NCBI GenBank assembly: GCA_964371785.1
Contig: CAYJOL010000004.1
Location: forward strand, 124,001-188,000
Length of the DNA: 64,000 bases
DNA from: CAVQCT01 sp964371785
Lineage (GTDB): Bacteria > Zixibacteria > MSB-5A5 > GN15 > FEB-12
Direction: 5' to 3'
The notes beneath the pieces are model-generated. The model saw nothing but the letters and a program-made list of their open reading frames with translations, had not been told where the DNA came from and did no database searches. Positions 43,930 to 51,318 of this stretch are shown piece by piece. Position numbers and translations under genes: made by a program. Within the stretch, counting starts at the first letter, position 1. Every line of letters begins with the position of its first letter.

Positions 43930-44883
43930 GTGAGAAAAATCAGATTAATAACCGCCCTGCTCAGCCTTGGGATTGGCGCAGCGCTCCTGGGAGGATGCAG
44001 TAGTAGCACTGGCACCAAAGAAAAGACGACCGGATCACTTAGTGACCCGCAGTTCCAGGCCGCGCAAACGGTGATGGCTTCGGCAGGTGAATTCGATGGT
44101 ATGCTATTAGATGTTGCTTTCCAGGCAGTCGATAGCGTCTTTCAAGACTCCGCAAATCCCACGCCAATTCATGTTGTTGGGCGTTCGCTTGCGGCCGAAG
44201 CAGGACCGGACTCCGTGTCGTTGACTTATCACACGAATACCGAGTATTGGTATTTTTATGGAGTTACCTATGACTCAGCCTATGATACGACAGCTATCGA
44301 CACACAGCTCATAGTCACACGATTTCTGATCCAGGATTCTGTCCAGTTCCTGCATGGCTCCAATATCGTACAATGGCCAGATTCAGCCCTGCTTACTGAA
44401 ATAAGAAACGGCGTGCACGTAAGCGTGACCAACAGCAGCTCGACCGACTCTGTCTATGTGCATCAACGCGTGACAATCGGCGGAGACATTCCAAATCGTG
44501 GTGACGTCGTCATAAATGGCAGTCGCGGCTTCGAAATCAATTTCTCAACTTTCACTGATACTGATACCTGTCAATTTGCGCTGAATATGGGCGCGACTGC
44601 TGGTGCGGTCGGCTTGAATGTGGTCGATGTCGATCAGAACGACGGATGCCCGACTTCGGGGAGAATGACCTATTCCGGAAATATCGGTGTGGCGTGCGTC
44701 ACACCCGATACATCGCTTACCTACAACGATGGCTGGATTATCACCCAGTCATTCAACGGCGATATTATCAACTACGTATTCGAGAATTCGACTACCCGCT
44801 GGACATTCAGCGACACCTGCCAGACCCAGGTGACCGCCAGTCCATACAAGCGGATCGCGAGCATGATCGCCAACGGCCTGTAG
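43930..44883 (+). CDS. lipoprotein of unknown function
   Basis: A 317-residue protein. GTG at 43930 is preferred to the TTG at 43915 because GGAGG lies 8 nt upstream. A short signal ends in a lipobox LLGGC, so it is lipid-anchored. The mature part is beta-rich with YHTNTEYWYFYGVTYDSAYD and NSSSTDSVYVHQRVTIGG, with no recognised domain. It is downstream of the beta-helix gene (129 bp) and followed by a terminator; an outer-membrane or cell-surface location is likely. Confidence 0.75.
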   Translation: MRKIRLITALLSLGIGAALLGGCSSSTGTKEKTTGSLSDPQFQAAQTVMASAGEFDGMLLDVAFQAVDSVFQDSANPTPIHVVGRSLAAEAGPDSVSLTYHTNTEYWYFYGVTYDSAYDTTAIDTQLIVTRFLIQDSVQFLHGSNIVQWPDSALLTEIRNGVHVSVTNSSSTDSVYVHQRVTIGGDIPNRGDVVINGSRGFEINFSTFTDTDTCQFALNMGATAGAVGLNVVDVDQNDGCPTSGRMTYSGNIGVACVTPDTSLTYNDGWIITQSFNGDIINYVFENSTTRWTFSDTCQTQVTASPYKRIASMIANGL

Positions 44884-44917
44884 GCCGGCAGACTACAGTC
44901 GAAAGACACAAAAAGCG

Positions 44918-44946
44918 AAGGGCGTCCGGTTGGACGCCCTTTTTAT
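44918..44946 (+). terminator. rho-independent terminator after the lipoprotein gene
   Basis: Stem AAGGGCGTCC-GGTT-GGACGCCCTT (44918-44941) is followed by TTTA then TT. It lies 35 bp after the lipoprotein stop and ends that transcript before tRNA-Ser. Confidence 0.9.
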
Positions 44947-44974
44947 TGGCGGTCGGGCCGGTGTTACAAACTTC

Positions 44975-45003
44975 TTGACAGACAGTCGATTTACCGGCAA
45001 ATT
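44975..45003 (+). promoter_or_regulatory. probable promoter of tRNA-Ser(TGA)
   Basis: A perfect -35 element TTGACA (44975-44980) is followed after 17 nt by CAAATT (44998-45003), a weak -10. The tRNA begins at 45021, about 10 nt beyond the expected start. Good -35, poor -10. Confidence 0.45.
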
Positions 45004-45020
45004 ACCGGCACAGGTTCGAC

Positions 45021-45105
45021 GGAGGAGTGGCTGAGTGGTCGATAGCGGCGGTCTTGAAAACCGTTGTACCGAAAGGTACCGTGGGTTCGAATCCTACCTC
45101 CTCCG
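45021..45105 (+). tRNA. tRNA-Ser (anticodon TGA)
   Basis: An 85-nt class II tRNA. The acceptor GGAGGAG pairs with CTCCTCC, with discriminator G at 45105 and no encoded CCA. The anticodon loop CTTGAAA gives TGA, which reads UCA and others. A long variable arm (TTGTACCGAAAGGTACCG) and the GGTTCGAATCC T-loop are present. A run of T follows after 1 nt. The other tRNA-Ser in the window is at 1541. Confidence 0.96.
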
Positions 45106-45187
45106 CTTTTTACGGAGAGCCATTGCGTGTGTGGCAAATTGTGTGACGCTCAAGCCTGATAATCTACCTCGACCAATCAGTTGAAAT

Positions 45188-46129
45188 CTATCCGTCTCGG
45201 TCAAGCCAATCCAACAGCGCGGAGATACTTCCGGTGGCCAGAGCTATGCTGCTGTCGGCCGCGCCGTAATAGAAGTGGATAGTATCACCGTCGGGAAGAA
45301 TGGTGTAACCGCAAGGAAAAACCACATTTCCGACATCGCCGTGCAGCTCGTAAGATTCTTCAGGACCAAAGACCCACTGATTGCAGCGTTTGAGGCACAA
45401 CTCGGGATTGCTCAGGTCGAATAACGCAAGCCCAATTCGATATATTGCCCCGGCAGCGGTATGACGCACGCCATGGTACATTACCAGCCACCCGTGCGGA
45501 GTTTGAATAGGCGGGGGCGAGAGACCGATCTTGTTGGCATCCCACCATCCTCCGCGCCGGGCCTCCAGCATCAGTTTGTGAGTTCCCCAGTGTGTTAGAT
45601 CGGGAGAGTACGAAATCCACATGTGCGCCCTGGCCGAACTGACCGGCCGGTGAATCAGCGCCCATCGGCCGCCAATGCGGTTCGGCAACAGCGTCGCATC
45701 TTTATCTTCCGGAGACATGATCACGCCGTATCGCTTGAACTCGTGGAAATCGTCGGTGGTTGCCAGTGCCACCCCCGGTCCATCGCGCGTGAAGGCGGTA
45801 TAGACTATGGCGTACTTGCCTAGTTCCGGGACATAAGTTATGCGCGGATCTTCAACGCCCCAAATCTCCTCCGGAAAGTGTTCAGGATCGGGCATCAGAG
45901 TCGGTTGAGGATCTATCCGCCAGCCATCCACGCCGTTGGCCGAACGAGCAGCGCAAAGATGAGACAGTCCGCGCCGATCCTCTACGCGACATAAGAGCAG
46001 TGTCGTGCCGTCAGGCAGCAAGGTGGCGCCGGGATTGAACACGCTGTTGACGGGATAGGGCCAATTGGCGGCCGTCAAAATTGGATTGAGTTTGTGACGT
46101 TGAAGAAGGTCCGGGTGTGTGTTGCTCAT
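45188..46129 (-). CDS. GH130-family glycoside phosphorylase/hydrolase
   Basis: A 313-residue five-bladed beta-propeller protein. The family motifs are VFNPGATLLPDGTTLLLCRV, WGVEDPRITY with the catalytic Asp, then SPDLTHWGTHKLMLEARRGG and MYHGVRHT. GH130 enzymes phosphorolyse or hydrolyse beta-mannosidic linkages (mannosyl-glucose, mannan, N-glycan cores); the subgroup cannot be read off. It is the last gene of a transcript with the GT4 fusion 20 bp upstream, a pairing known from beta-mannan or mannoside metabolism. Confidence 0.93.
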   Translation of the reverse strand: MSNTHPDLLQRHKLNPILTAANWPYPVNSVFNPGATLLPDGTTLLLCRVEDRRGLSHLCAARSANGVDGWRIDPQPTLMPDPEHFPEEIWGVEDPRITYVPELGKYAIVYTAFTRDGPGVALATTDDFHEFKRYGVIMSPEDKDATLLPNRIGGRWALIHRPVSSARAHMWISYSPDLTHWGTHKLMLEARRGGWWDANKIGLSPPPIQTPHGWLVMYHGVRHTAAGAIYRIGLALFDLSNPELCLKRCNQWVFGPEESYELHGDVGNVVFPCGYTILPDGDTIHFYYGAADSSIALATGSISALLDWLDRDG

Positions 46130-46149
46130 CTGGATAGCGTCTCCACAGG

Positions 46150-48420
46150 CTAAATGGTGTTCTCGGCCAGGCGCAGTTCCAGCAAGGACTGGAGGAAGGC
46201 CAGCGTAGACTCAGCGCCGAGATTTTCGTTTGGGCGATCGGGATGAAGTCCGTCGCGACATCCTCCCGTGGTCGGATCGTAGATTGAACGATTCAGGTCA
46301 TTGCGTCCGAGGAACCACTCAAAAGCGCGCTGGGCTTCCCTGCGCCAGCGGTTGTCCTGGGTGATTCGATAGGCCTCAAGACAAGCCGATACCATTGCCT
46401 GACCTTCCACGGGCTGTTGGTCGAATCGGGCACGTTCGCCACTCTTGCGGTAAAAACCATTAGAACCGATAGGAACAAAATGCCCACCCTTCTTGGCCCG
46501 TTGTATATCGCTCAGCCAACCAAGCGATTCCAGTCCCGCATCAATCATCTCCGCACTCTTAACAGATTGCCCGCAGATAAGCGATGCGTGGGGAAGAACG
46601 GCGTTGCAGTAGGTGAGCCCTTCTTCATACCATCGCCAATCGTCTGAGCGGCAGTGTTGGTACAACATCAGGAGCTTTTGGGACAATTCTTCCTGAACCT
46701 GGCTGGCGCGGCGATCGCCGGCGAAGCGGTGGAGATACTCATGGATGCCGATGAGCGCGAAGGCCCAGGCCCGCGGACTGGTCGTTTGAAGGATTGCGGG
46801 CAGGGCCTGCTCGAACAACCAGCCAGCCATACTCTGGAGCGCCGGGGTATGGGAGCGGCCTAACACGGTACCCAGAGCCCAGAGCGCGCGGCCGTGACTG
46901 TCGTCCGAACCGATCGCTTCAATCCAGGTGCGTTGGTAATTCATGAAATTGCGAAATCGGCCGGTTTCCGCATTATAGGCATACCAGATGAAAGCGAGGT
47001 AACGTGATGCCAGTTCGAACGCCTCTTGATCGCTCACATCCTCCAATAGAGCGCTTACGATAAGAGCACGGGCATTGTCATCGGTCGTGTACCCTTCGTG
47101 GTAGTTCGGAATGGTGAAAATTGCGTGCTGCAGAATGCCGGTTTCATCCGTCATGTTAAGCAAATGGTCAAGCTTGAGAAGCGGGAGCTCGCCGGGATGT
47201 TTGTCGAGCGCTTTGACCGTGAAGCCCGGGCTGCTGAAATGACGGCGTTCCGCCCGCGCGCGTTCGAATGTCTCGCGGTAGCGGCGCGCCACTTGCGACC
47301 AGATCATCTCCCTTCCGAACATATATGCCCGTTTGCGCATTGCATGGCGCTTAGCCTCGTCATTCAACAGGTCAATAACCTGCCGGGCGAGCGCCGGCGG
47401 ATCACGAAACGGTACCAAAACTCCCCGATCATCGGCCAGCATTTCTTCAGCGTACCAGTACGGTGTCGAGATGACGGCTTTCCCGGCACCCAGCGTGTAG
47501 GCCAACGTGCCGGAGGTGATTTGTGCCTGATTCAGATACGGAGTAATGTATATATCCGCGGCGCCAATAAACTCAATCAGCTCTTCCAGACTTACGAACC
47601 GGTTATAGAAAATGACGTTGCCTTCCACGCCTCTTTCACGCGCCAGCCATTGGAGGGAGAGCCGGTAAGCTTCGCCATCAATTTCTTTAACATGAGGATG
47701 AGTCTCTCCGAGGATCATGTATACGACGTTGGGATGGTCCGCCACGATGGCGGGCAGAGCTTCGATCACATTCTCGATTCCTTTGCTGGCCGAGAGCAGT
47801 CCGAAACTGAGCAGAACCATTTTGCCTTCGACACCAAACAAATCCTTATGAAAGCTCGGGTCAACAAAGGGAACATCCGGGATTCCGTGCGGGATAAGAT
47901 CGACTTTGTCAGGGGACACATCGTAGATTTTGCTCAGGAAGTCTTTGCCCCGCTGACTCATGACGACGAGTCGGTCGGAAAGACTCGCAATCTCCACCAG
48001 CACTCGTCGTTGATCAGCATCCGGATCGGCCAAAATGGTGTGAAGAGTTGTGACGACTGGCATACGCAGCTCACGCAGCAAGGCGAGGATGTGGCTGCCG
48101 GCCCGGCCGCCGAAAATGCCGTATTCATGTTGCAGACAGACGAGGTTGACATCATTGATGTTCAAGAAGTCCGCCGCTCGGCGATACGATTCGATGTCTT
48201 TTTCGGTAAGTTCAAAGCGAACGCGACCGGGGTACTCGTATCCGGCGGCGGTGTCATTGACTGGAAGGGCGATACAACTGGTCGCTTCATTGTCGGCCGC
48301 GACAGCTTCACACAGATCCGTGGTGAAGGTTGCGATACCACAACGACGTGGCAGGTAATTGCCGATGAATGCAATTCTCTTGATTATCGAGTTGTTTCCC
48401 CCGTCTGGAGTAATCGACAC
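46150..48420 (-). CDS. GT4 glycosyltransferase fused to an (alpha/alpha)6 glycosidase-like domain
   Basis: A 756-residue protein. The N-terminal 390 residues form a GT-B fold GT4 transferase: YLPRRCGIATFTTDLCEAVA and VVTTLHTILADPDADQRRVL, then SDRLVVMSQRG and LIPHGIPDV, with the C-terminal domain carrying LLSFGLLSASKGIENVIEAL and a YITPYLNQAQITSGTLAYTL donor region. The C-terminal half (about 400-756) has repeated helix pairs such as HEGYTTDDNARALIVSALLE and an ending LGAESTLAFLQSLLELR, resembling six-hairpin glycosidases. The GTG start directly abuts the RRM gene stop. It probably synthesises or remodels mannosides together with the GH130 enzyme. Confidence 0.85.
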   Translation of the reverse strand: MSITPDGGNNSIIKRIAFIGNYLPRRCGIATFTTDLCEAVAADNEATSCIALPVNDTAAGYEYPGRVRFELTEKDIESYRRAADFLNINDVNLVCLQHEYGIFGGRAGSHILALLRELRMPVVTTLHTILADPDADQRRVLVEIASLSDRLVVMSQRGKDFLSKIYDVSPDKVDLIPHGIPDVPFVDPSFHKDLFGVEGKMVLLSFGLLSASKGIENVIEALPAIVADHPNVVYMILGETHPHVKEIDGEAYRLSLQWLARERGVEGNVIFYNRFVSLEELIEFIGAADIYITPYLNQAQITSGTLAYTLGAGKAVISTPYWYAEEMLADDRGVLVPFRDPPALARQVIDLLNDEAKRHAMRKRAYMFGREMIWSQVARRYRETFERARAERRHFSSPGFTVKALDKHPGELPLLKLDHLLNMTDETGILQHAIFTIPNYHEGYTTDDNARALIVSALLEDVSDQEAFELASRYLAFIWYAYNAETGRFRNFMNYQRTWIEAIGSDDSHGRALWALGTVLGRSHTPALQSMAGWLFEQALPAILQTTSPRAWAFALIGIHEYLHRFAGDRRASQVQEELSQKLLMLYQHCRSDDWRWYEEGLTYCNAVLPHASLICGQSVKSAEMIDAGLESLGWLSDIQRAKKGGHFVPIGSNGFYRKSGERARFDQQPVEGQAMVSACLEAYRITQDNRWRREAQRAFEWFLGRNDLNRSIYDPTTGGCRDGLHPDRPNENLGAESTLAFLQSLLELRLAENTI

Positions 48421-48666
48421 CTAAACACTCACTCCACTTCCGATTATTGTGAGTGTACTCTCACCGAGCTTCTTGCCATTTAGCTCTCTAATCGCCACAG
48501 CCGCTTCATCGCTTAAAGGCATTTCGACAAAACAGAAATTGTAAGTGGCGGGGTCTTGGTGTTTTTTGTCTATGCTGATCTTCCCGACTTTGCCATACCG
48601 TTCGAATGCCTTGCGAAGCTGCGATTCCGAGGTCTTTGGTGACAGATTGCCGACGTATATATTCAC
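48421..48666 (-). CDS. RRM RNA-binding protein
   Basis: An 81-residue protein consisting of one RNA-recognition motif. RNP2 is NIYVGNLSP and RNP1 is TYNFCFVEM, followed by a KKLGESTLTI strand. The GTG start at 48666 is favoured because GGAG lies 6 nt upstream. It is like the cold-inducible RRM proteins of cyanobacteria and other bacteria. Its stop (TAG at 48421) directly abuts the start of the GT4 fusion gene, so the two could be co-translated. Confidence 0.88.
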   Translation of the reverse strand: MNIYVGNLSPKTSESQLRKAFERYGKVGKISIDKKHQDPATYNFCFVEMPLSDEAAVAIRELNGKKLGESTLTIIGSGVSV

Positions 48667-48746
48667 ACTTAACTCCATTCACTATTTCAGGGGATGCTCG
48701 ATAGCGTAAGTCGAATTCAGATTCTCATACCAGGTACGATCTCAGA

Positions 48747-49112
48747 TCACCGTGCTGCCAGAGAGTAGCTGTTGGTTCCATACCTGATGGTGTCCAATTT
48801 CAGTACGTACGTGCAAAGGTCGAGTTCACCTGAAAGGAGATCTGATAGTGAATATAACGCAACTTGAATTCGATCTGTTCCTAAGAAATCAATGTGAGCT
48901 TTCCGGTTCGACCACTTTTCAATCAGTGTGAATTCTGTTGAATCAAAGGCGTTCTCTATCATCTCGCATGCAAGACAACCGTCCTCCTGTTGCGTCAAGC
49001 ACGTCAGGTCATGCAAGCGCCGGCGAAGCTCGTCAGTTGCTCCCGGAATACCACGTATACGGGCAAACACACCAAAACTACTCCTCTTGGTACCCGAGAT
49101 ATCAGTCTCCAT
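48747..49112 (-). CDS. ABM-domain (antibiotic biosynthesis monooxygenase-like) protein
   Basis: A 121-residue protein. The ABM ferredoxin-like fold is recognisable: SSFGVFARIRGIPGATDELR, then a helix and CLACEMIENAFDSTEFTLIE, ending in HIDFLGTDRIQVALYSLSDL. Such proteins include quinone monooxygenases and heme-degrading enzymes, but many are stress-related and not catalytically characterised. ATG at 49112 has GGTGA upstream (weak). It overlaps the 3' end of the adjoining small membrane gene by 11 nt. Confidence 0.8.
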   Translation of the reverse strand: METDISGTKRSSFGVFARIRGIPGATDELRRRLHDLTCLTQQEDGCLACEMIENAFDSTEFTLIEKWSNRKAHIDFLGTDRIQVALYSLSDLLSGELDLCTYVLKLDTIRYGTNSYSLAAR

Positions 49113-49305
49113 ATTCACCGGTAGGCAGCTTGTCATCCTCATATACGGAGGAACGGGCGCAGCTAAGATCGCGCGTTGTCAACGGCGAGGGAAGTTGCCT
49201 TGAATAGCCGGATCTCACGCGAACTGACTGTCTATAGTGTGCAGCCAAGGCACCGGCCAGAAAGCCCGGGATTAGTCCGAAAATAATCCATTCTACTATC
49301 GACAT
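49102..49305 (-). CDS. small membrane protein, GlsB/YeaQ/YmgE-like N-terminus, possibly truncated
   Basis: A 67-residue protein. The N-terminal 20 residues (MSIVEWIIFGLIPGFLAGAL) resemble the first helix of GlsB/YeaQ/YmgE stress-response membrane proteins. The second half (RQSVRVRSGYSRQLPSPLTT and onwards) is hydrophilic and lacks the second and third helices expected of the family, so the gene is short and may be degenerate. AGAGAA-type ribosome site upstream. Confidence 0.45.
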   Translation of the reverse strand: MSIVEWIIFGLIPGFLAGALAAHYRQSVRVRSGYSRQLPSPLTTRDLSCARSSVYEDDKLPTGEYGD

Positions 49306-49382
49306 ACTGTTTCTCTTTCTCTTGGTACGCCACTAATTGTGGCAGATTGCTCACTGGTTGGAAAACCGTCTCCTATGTTTCC

Positions 49383-49616
49383 TTATTCCTCCCGCACCTT
49401 CAGCTGTCTTCCATCCAGTTTCTTGTCCTTCAGGTCGGCGATCGCAGCCAGAGCATGAATGTTCGACGGCATCTCTATAAAGCCAATGCTTCTGGGTTCG
49501 CCGTCTATTTCAAAGGTAGTGATTGTGCTGTTTGTTACGAGACCAAATGCAGTGAAGCAACAGACCAGGTCTGACAGAGAAGTACTGGGCGATAGATTCC
49601 CGACATGGATATTCAT
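49383..49616 (-). CDS. RRM RNA-binding protein
   Basis: A 77-residue single RRM protein: RNP2 NIHVGNLSP, RNP1 RSIGFIEMP, and the usual LADLKDKKLDGRQLKV-like segment. ATG at 49616 has GGAGG five bases upstream, so the 10-residue upstream extension is not used. It is the second RRM gene in 1.2 kb. Cysteines in the first helix (LVCCF) are unusual for the family. The 759-bp non-coding stretch upstream may hold its leader. Confidence 0.85.
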   Translation of the reverse strand: MNIHVGNLSPSTSLSDLVCCFTAFGLVTNSTITTFEIDGEPRSIGFIEMPSNIHALAAIADLKDKKLDGRQLKVREE

Positions 49617-50375
49617 ACCATCCTCCGTTTCATTCATGCCCATCATCAGCTCAACCTGATAGGGTCTTAGTGGGACATAGCCGGCCGCTTATAGCGCCGC
49701 TTTTCCTGGATCGACGATTTGACAAGGATTGATTTGTCAGAGCAAGGCTTGAGAAACAATCAACTCGGAGACGCTGAGTCTACTTAAGTATACGTACAAA
49801 TGTATCAAACGCCTACATATATATTCTCGCCGGACAAGACTGCCTAATTGGCGGTACTTCGAATTCAGGCGAAGTATCTGAAATGAAGCCAGTTCTCGGT
49901 CGGTCTGTCGGAATTTGAGGTCGGCGGCTCCTCGCGGTCGTCCTGTCTTTGGGTGCTGGACTTAGAAAAGGTGGAAAAGCTGGCCTTCACACCCGGCCGG
50001 AATTAGCCAGTTTCGCTCTCATCGAAAGAATGGTAAGAACTTCAAAGCTATGCACTCTCGGAAGTGGTTAGTTGAATATCAATCTTAGGGATTAATTCCT
50101 TTATCAATCTTTGGACTGATTGATCGGTTGTTCAAATCAATTACATTTTATAAGTACGGGTGGATAGTACGAGGAAACGAAGTGCTGTCCCTCGGATTCA
50201 TGTACCTGGATTAGGAAGTCCCTGTCGTTTTCACGCGTCGCGGTAAAGAACGCGTTCTGATTGCCTCAACACGAGATCGAGCTTCAGCCAACAAGACAAG
50301 TGCTGAGTTTTCAACAACCAATTGGTCTGTCGTCCGATGCGGCATACTAAATCGAAAGAGATAGGGAGAACTTAT
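49617..50375. other. long non-coding intergenic region between divergent RRM and ATP-cone genes
   Basis: No gene with both a convincing start and a known family is seen. It is AT-rich around 49785-49835 and holds short inverted repeats such as CTTCG-N8-CGAAG (49858-49875) and TCAATC-N8-GATTGA near 50112-50131. It could contain the promoters for both directions and a long leader of the RRM gene. No homology to a mobile element is recognised. Confidence 0.5.
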
Positions 50376-50618
50376 ATGCGGATAATAAAGAAGCGGTCCG
50401 GTCAAGAGGCAGAATTTAGTACGGACAAGATTTTGAACTCCATGAGAAGCGCAGGCATAAGCCAGGAAACCGCCAAACAGGTAGCCGGGACTATCACCTA
50501 CCACGAGGGAATAACGACATCGGAAGTTCGAAACCGCGTCATAGCCGGGATCAAGAATCAGGAACCACAGGCCGCCAAGCAGTACGAGTCATATCCAAGA
50601 AAATCCCACAAGTTGTAG
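50376..50618 (+). CDS. free-standing ATP-cone domain protein
   Basis: An 80-residue protein made of one ATP-cone: RIIKKRSGQEAEFSTDKILN, then SMRSAGISQETAKQVAGTIT and TSEVRNRVIAGIKNQEPQAA. The domain normally lies at the N-terminus of NrdA or NrdD or inside NrdR, where it binds ATP or dATP. Here no ribonucleotide reductase or zinc ribbon is attached. ATG at 50376 has GGGAG 7 nt upstream. It precedes the ECF-like sigma factor by 37 bp and may be co-transcribed. Confidence 0.82.
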   Translation: MRIIKKRSGQEAEFSTDKILNSMRSAGISQETAKQVAGTITYHEGITTSEVRNRVIAGIKNQEPQAAKQYESYPRKSHKL

Positions 50619-50655
50619 ATATGTACTCATCCCGGGCAAAGAAAGGTCATACATA

Positions 50656-51318
50656 GTGACAGTGAAAGCGAATCTTCGAACGAGCTTTGAAGAAAGCCTT
50701 TTCCCTCACGTTGATGCCCTTTGGAAAACTGCGCTCTGGCTTACGATGCGCAGGAGTTTTGCTGAAGACTTGCTGTTATCGACAGTGACACACGCCTATC
50801 GCTTCCGGAATGCTTCAGATGACATTGCCGACAGCAGAACACGCTTATTAAGGACTATGGCTCGGGAGTTTTTCAGAAGAGGCAGGAAGAAATATCAAAC
50901 CCGCCGGTATCATGCGGGATTCTGTTACACCGCTGCTGATACTGAGCTCGATGGTCCCTCTCAATTTTCGAGCGCCTCGATCAATGATCAGGAAATACAG
51001 GCGCTTTCCGAAATTTCCGACACCTCGGTAAAGGGAGCTGTCACCCGATTGAAACCGCAATCCCGGTTGATGATGATACTTCTATCGGACGGGCAGTTCT
51101 CGTACCGAGACATCGCCTATATAACCGGCCTTCGAGTAGATTCCGTTAAGACCATTCTCACCCGGCTCCGTCGACTAGTTCCGCGAAATTTAGTGAAGGG
51201 CGAAACCTATAGGTTACTCCCCCTCGATAGTAGTGTAACAGCTCTCGATGCGTCTGGCGACAATTGGGACAACGAGGGAGGCGCCGCAAACGGCAAATGT
51301 ATAGAGCCGCCTCGATGA
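50656..51318 (+). CDS. ECF-like sigma-70 family factor
   Basis: A 220-residue protein. Region 2 is diverged but present (FPHVDALWKTALWLTMRRSF, AEDLLLSTVTHAYRF, TRLLRTMAREFFRRGRKK). Region 4 has LKPQSRLMMILLSDGQFSYR and DIAYITGLRVDSVKTILTRL, the typical ECF helix-turn-helix with a T-R-R-L end. It starts with GTG at 50656 after AAAGG. The C-terminal tail (about 40 residues) is disordered. No anti-sigma factor is nearby; instead its stop overlaps the start of a radical-SAM gene (ATGA), so the two are translationally coupled. Confidence 0.82.
   Translation: MTVKANLRTSFEESLFPHVDALWKTALWLTMRRSFAEDLLLSTVTHAYRFRNASDDIADSRTRLLRTMAREFFRRGRKKYQTRRYHAGFCYTAADTELDGPSQFSSASINDQEIQALSEISDTSVKGAVTRLKPQSRLMMILLSDGQFSYRDIAYITGLRVDSVKTILTRLRRLVPRNLVKGETYRLLPLDSSVTALDASGDNWDNEGGAANGKCIEPPR

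Noticed and set aside
45021..45105. tRNA-Ser(TGA) considered as a second integration site
   Set aside because: The gene after its 3' end (GH130) has codon use like the rest of the chromosome and there is no integrase or repeat of the tRNA 3' end in view.
47098..48483. A long plus-strand open frame (461 codons) across the GT4 fusion gene
   Set aside because: It is antisense to a protein with clear GT4 motifs, has no recognised domain or ribosome site, and its composition is that of a reverse-strand shadow.
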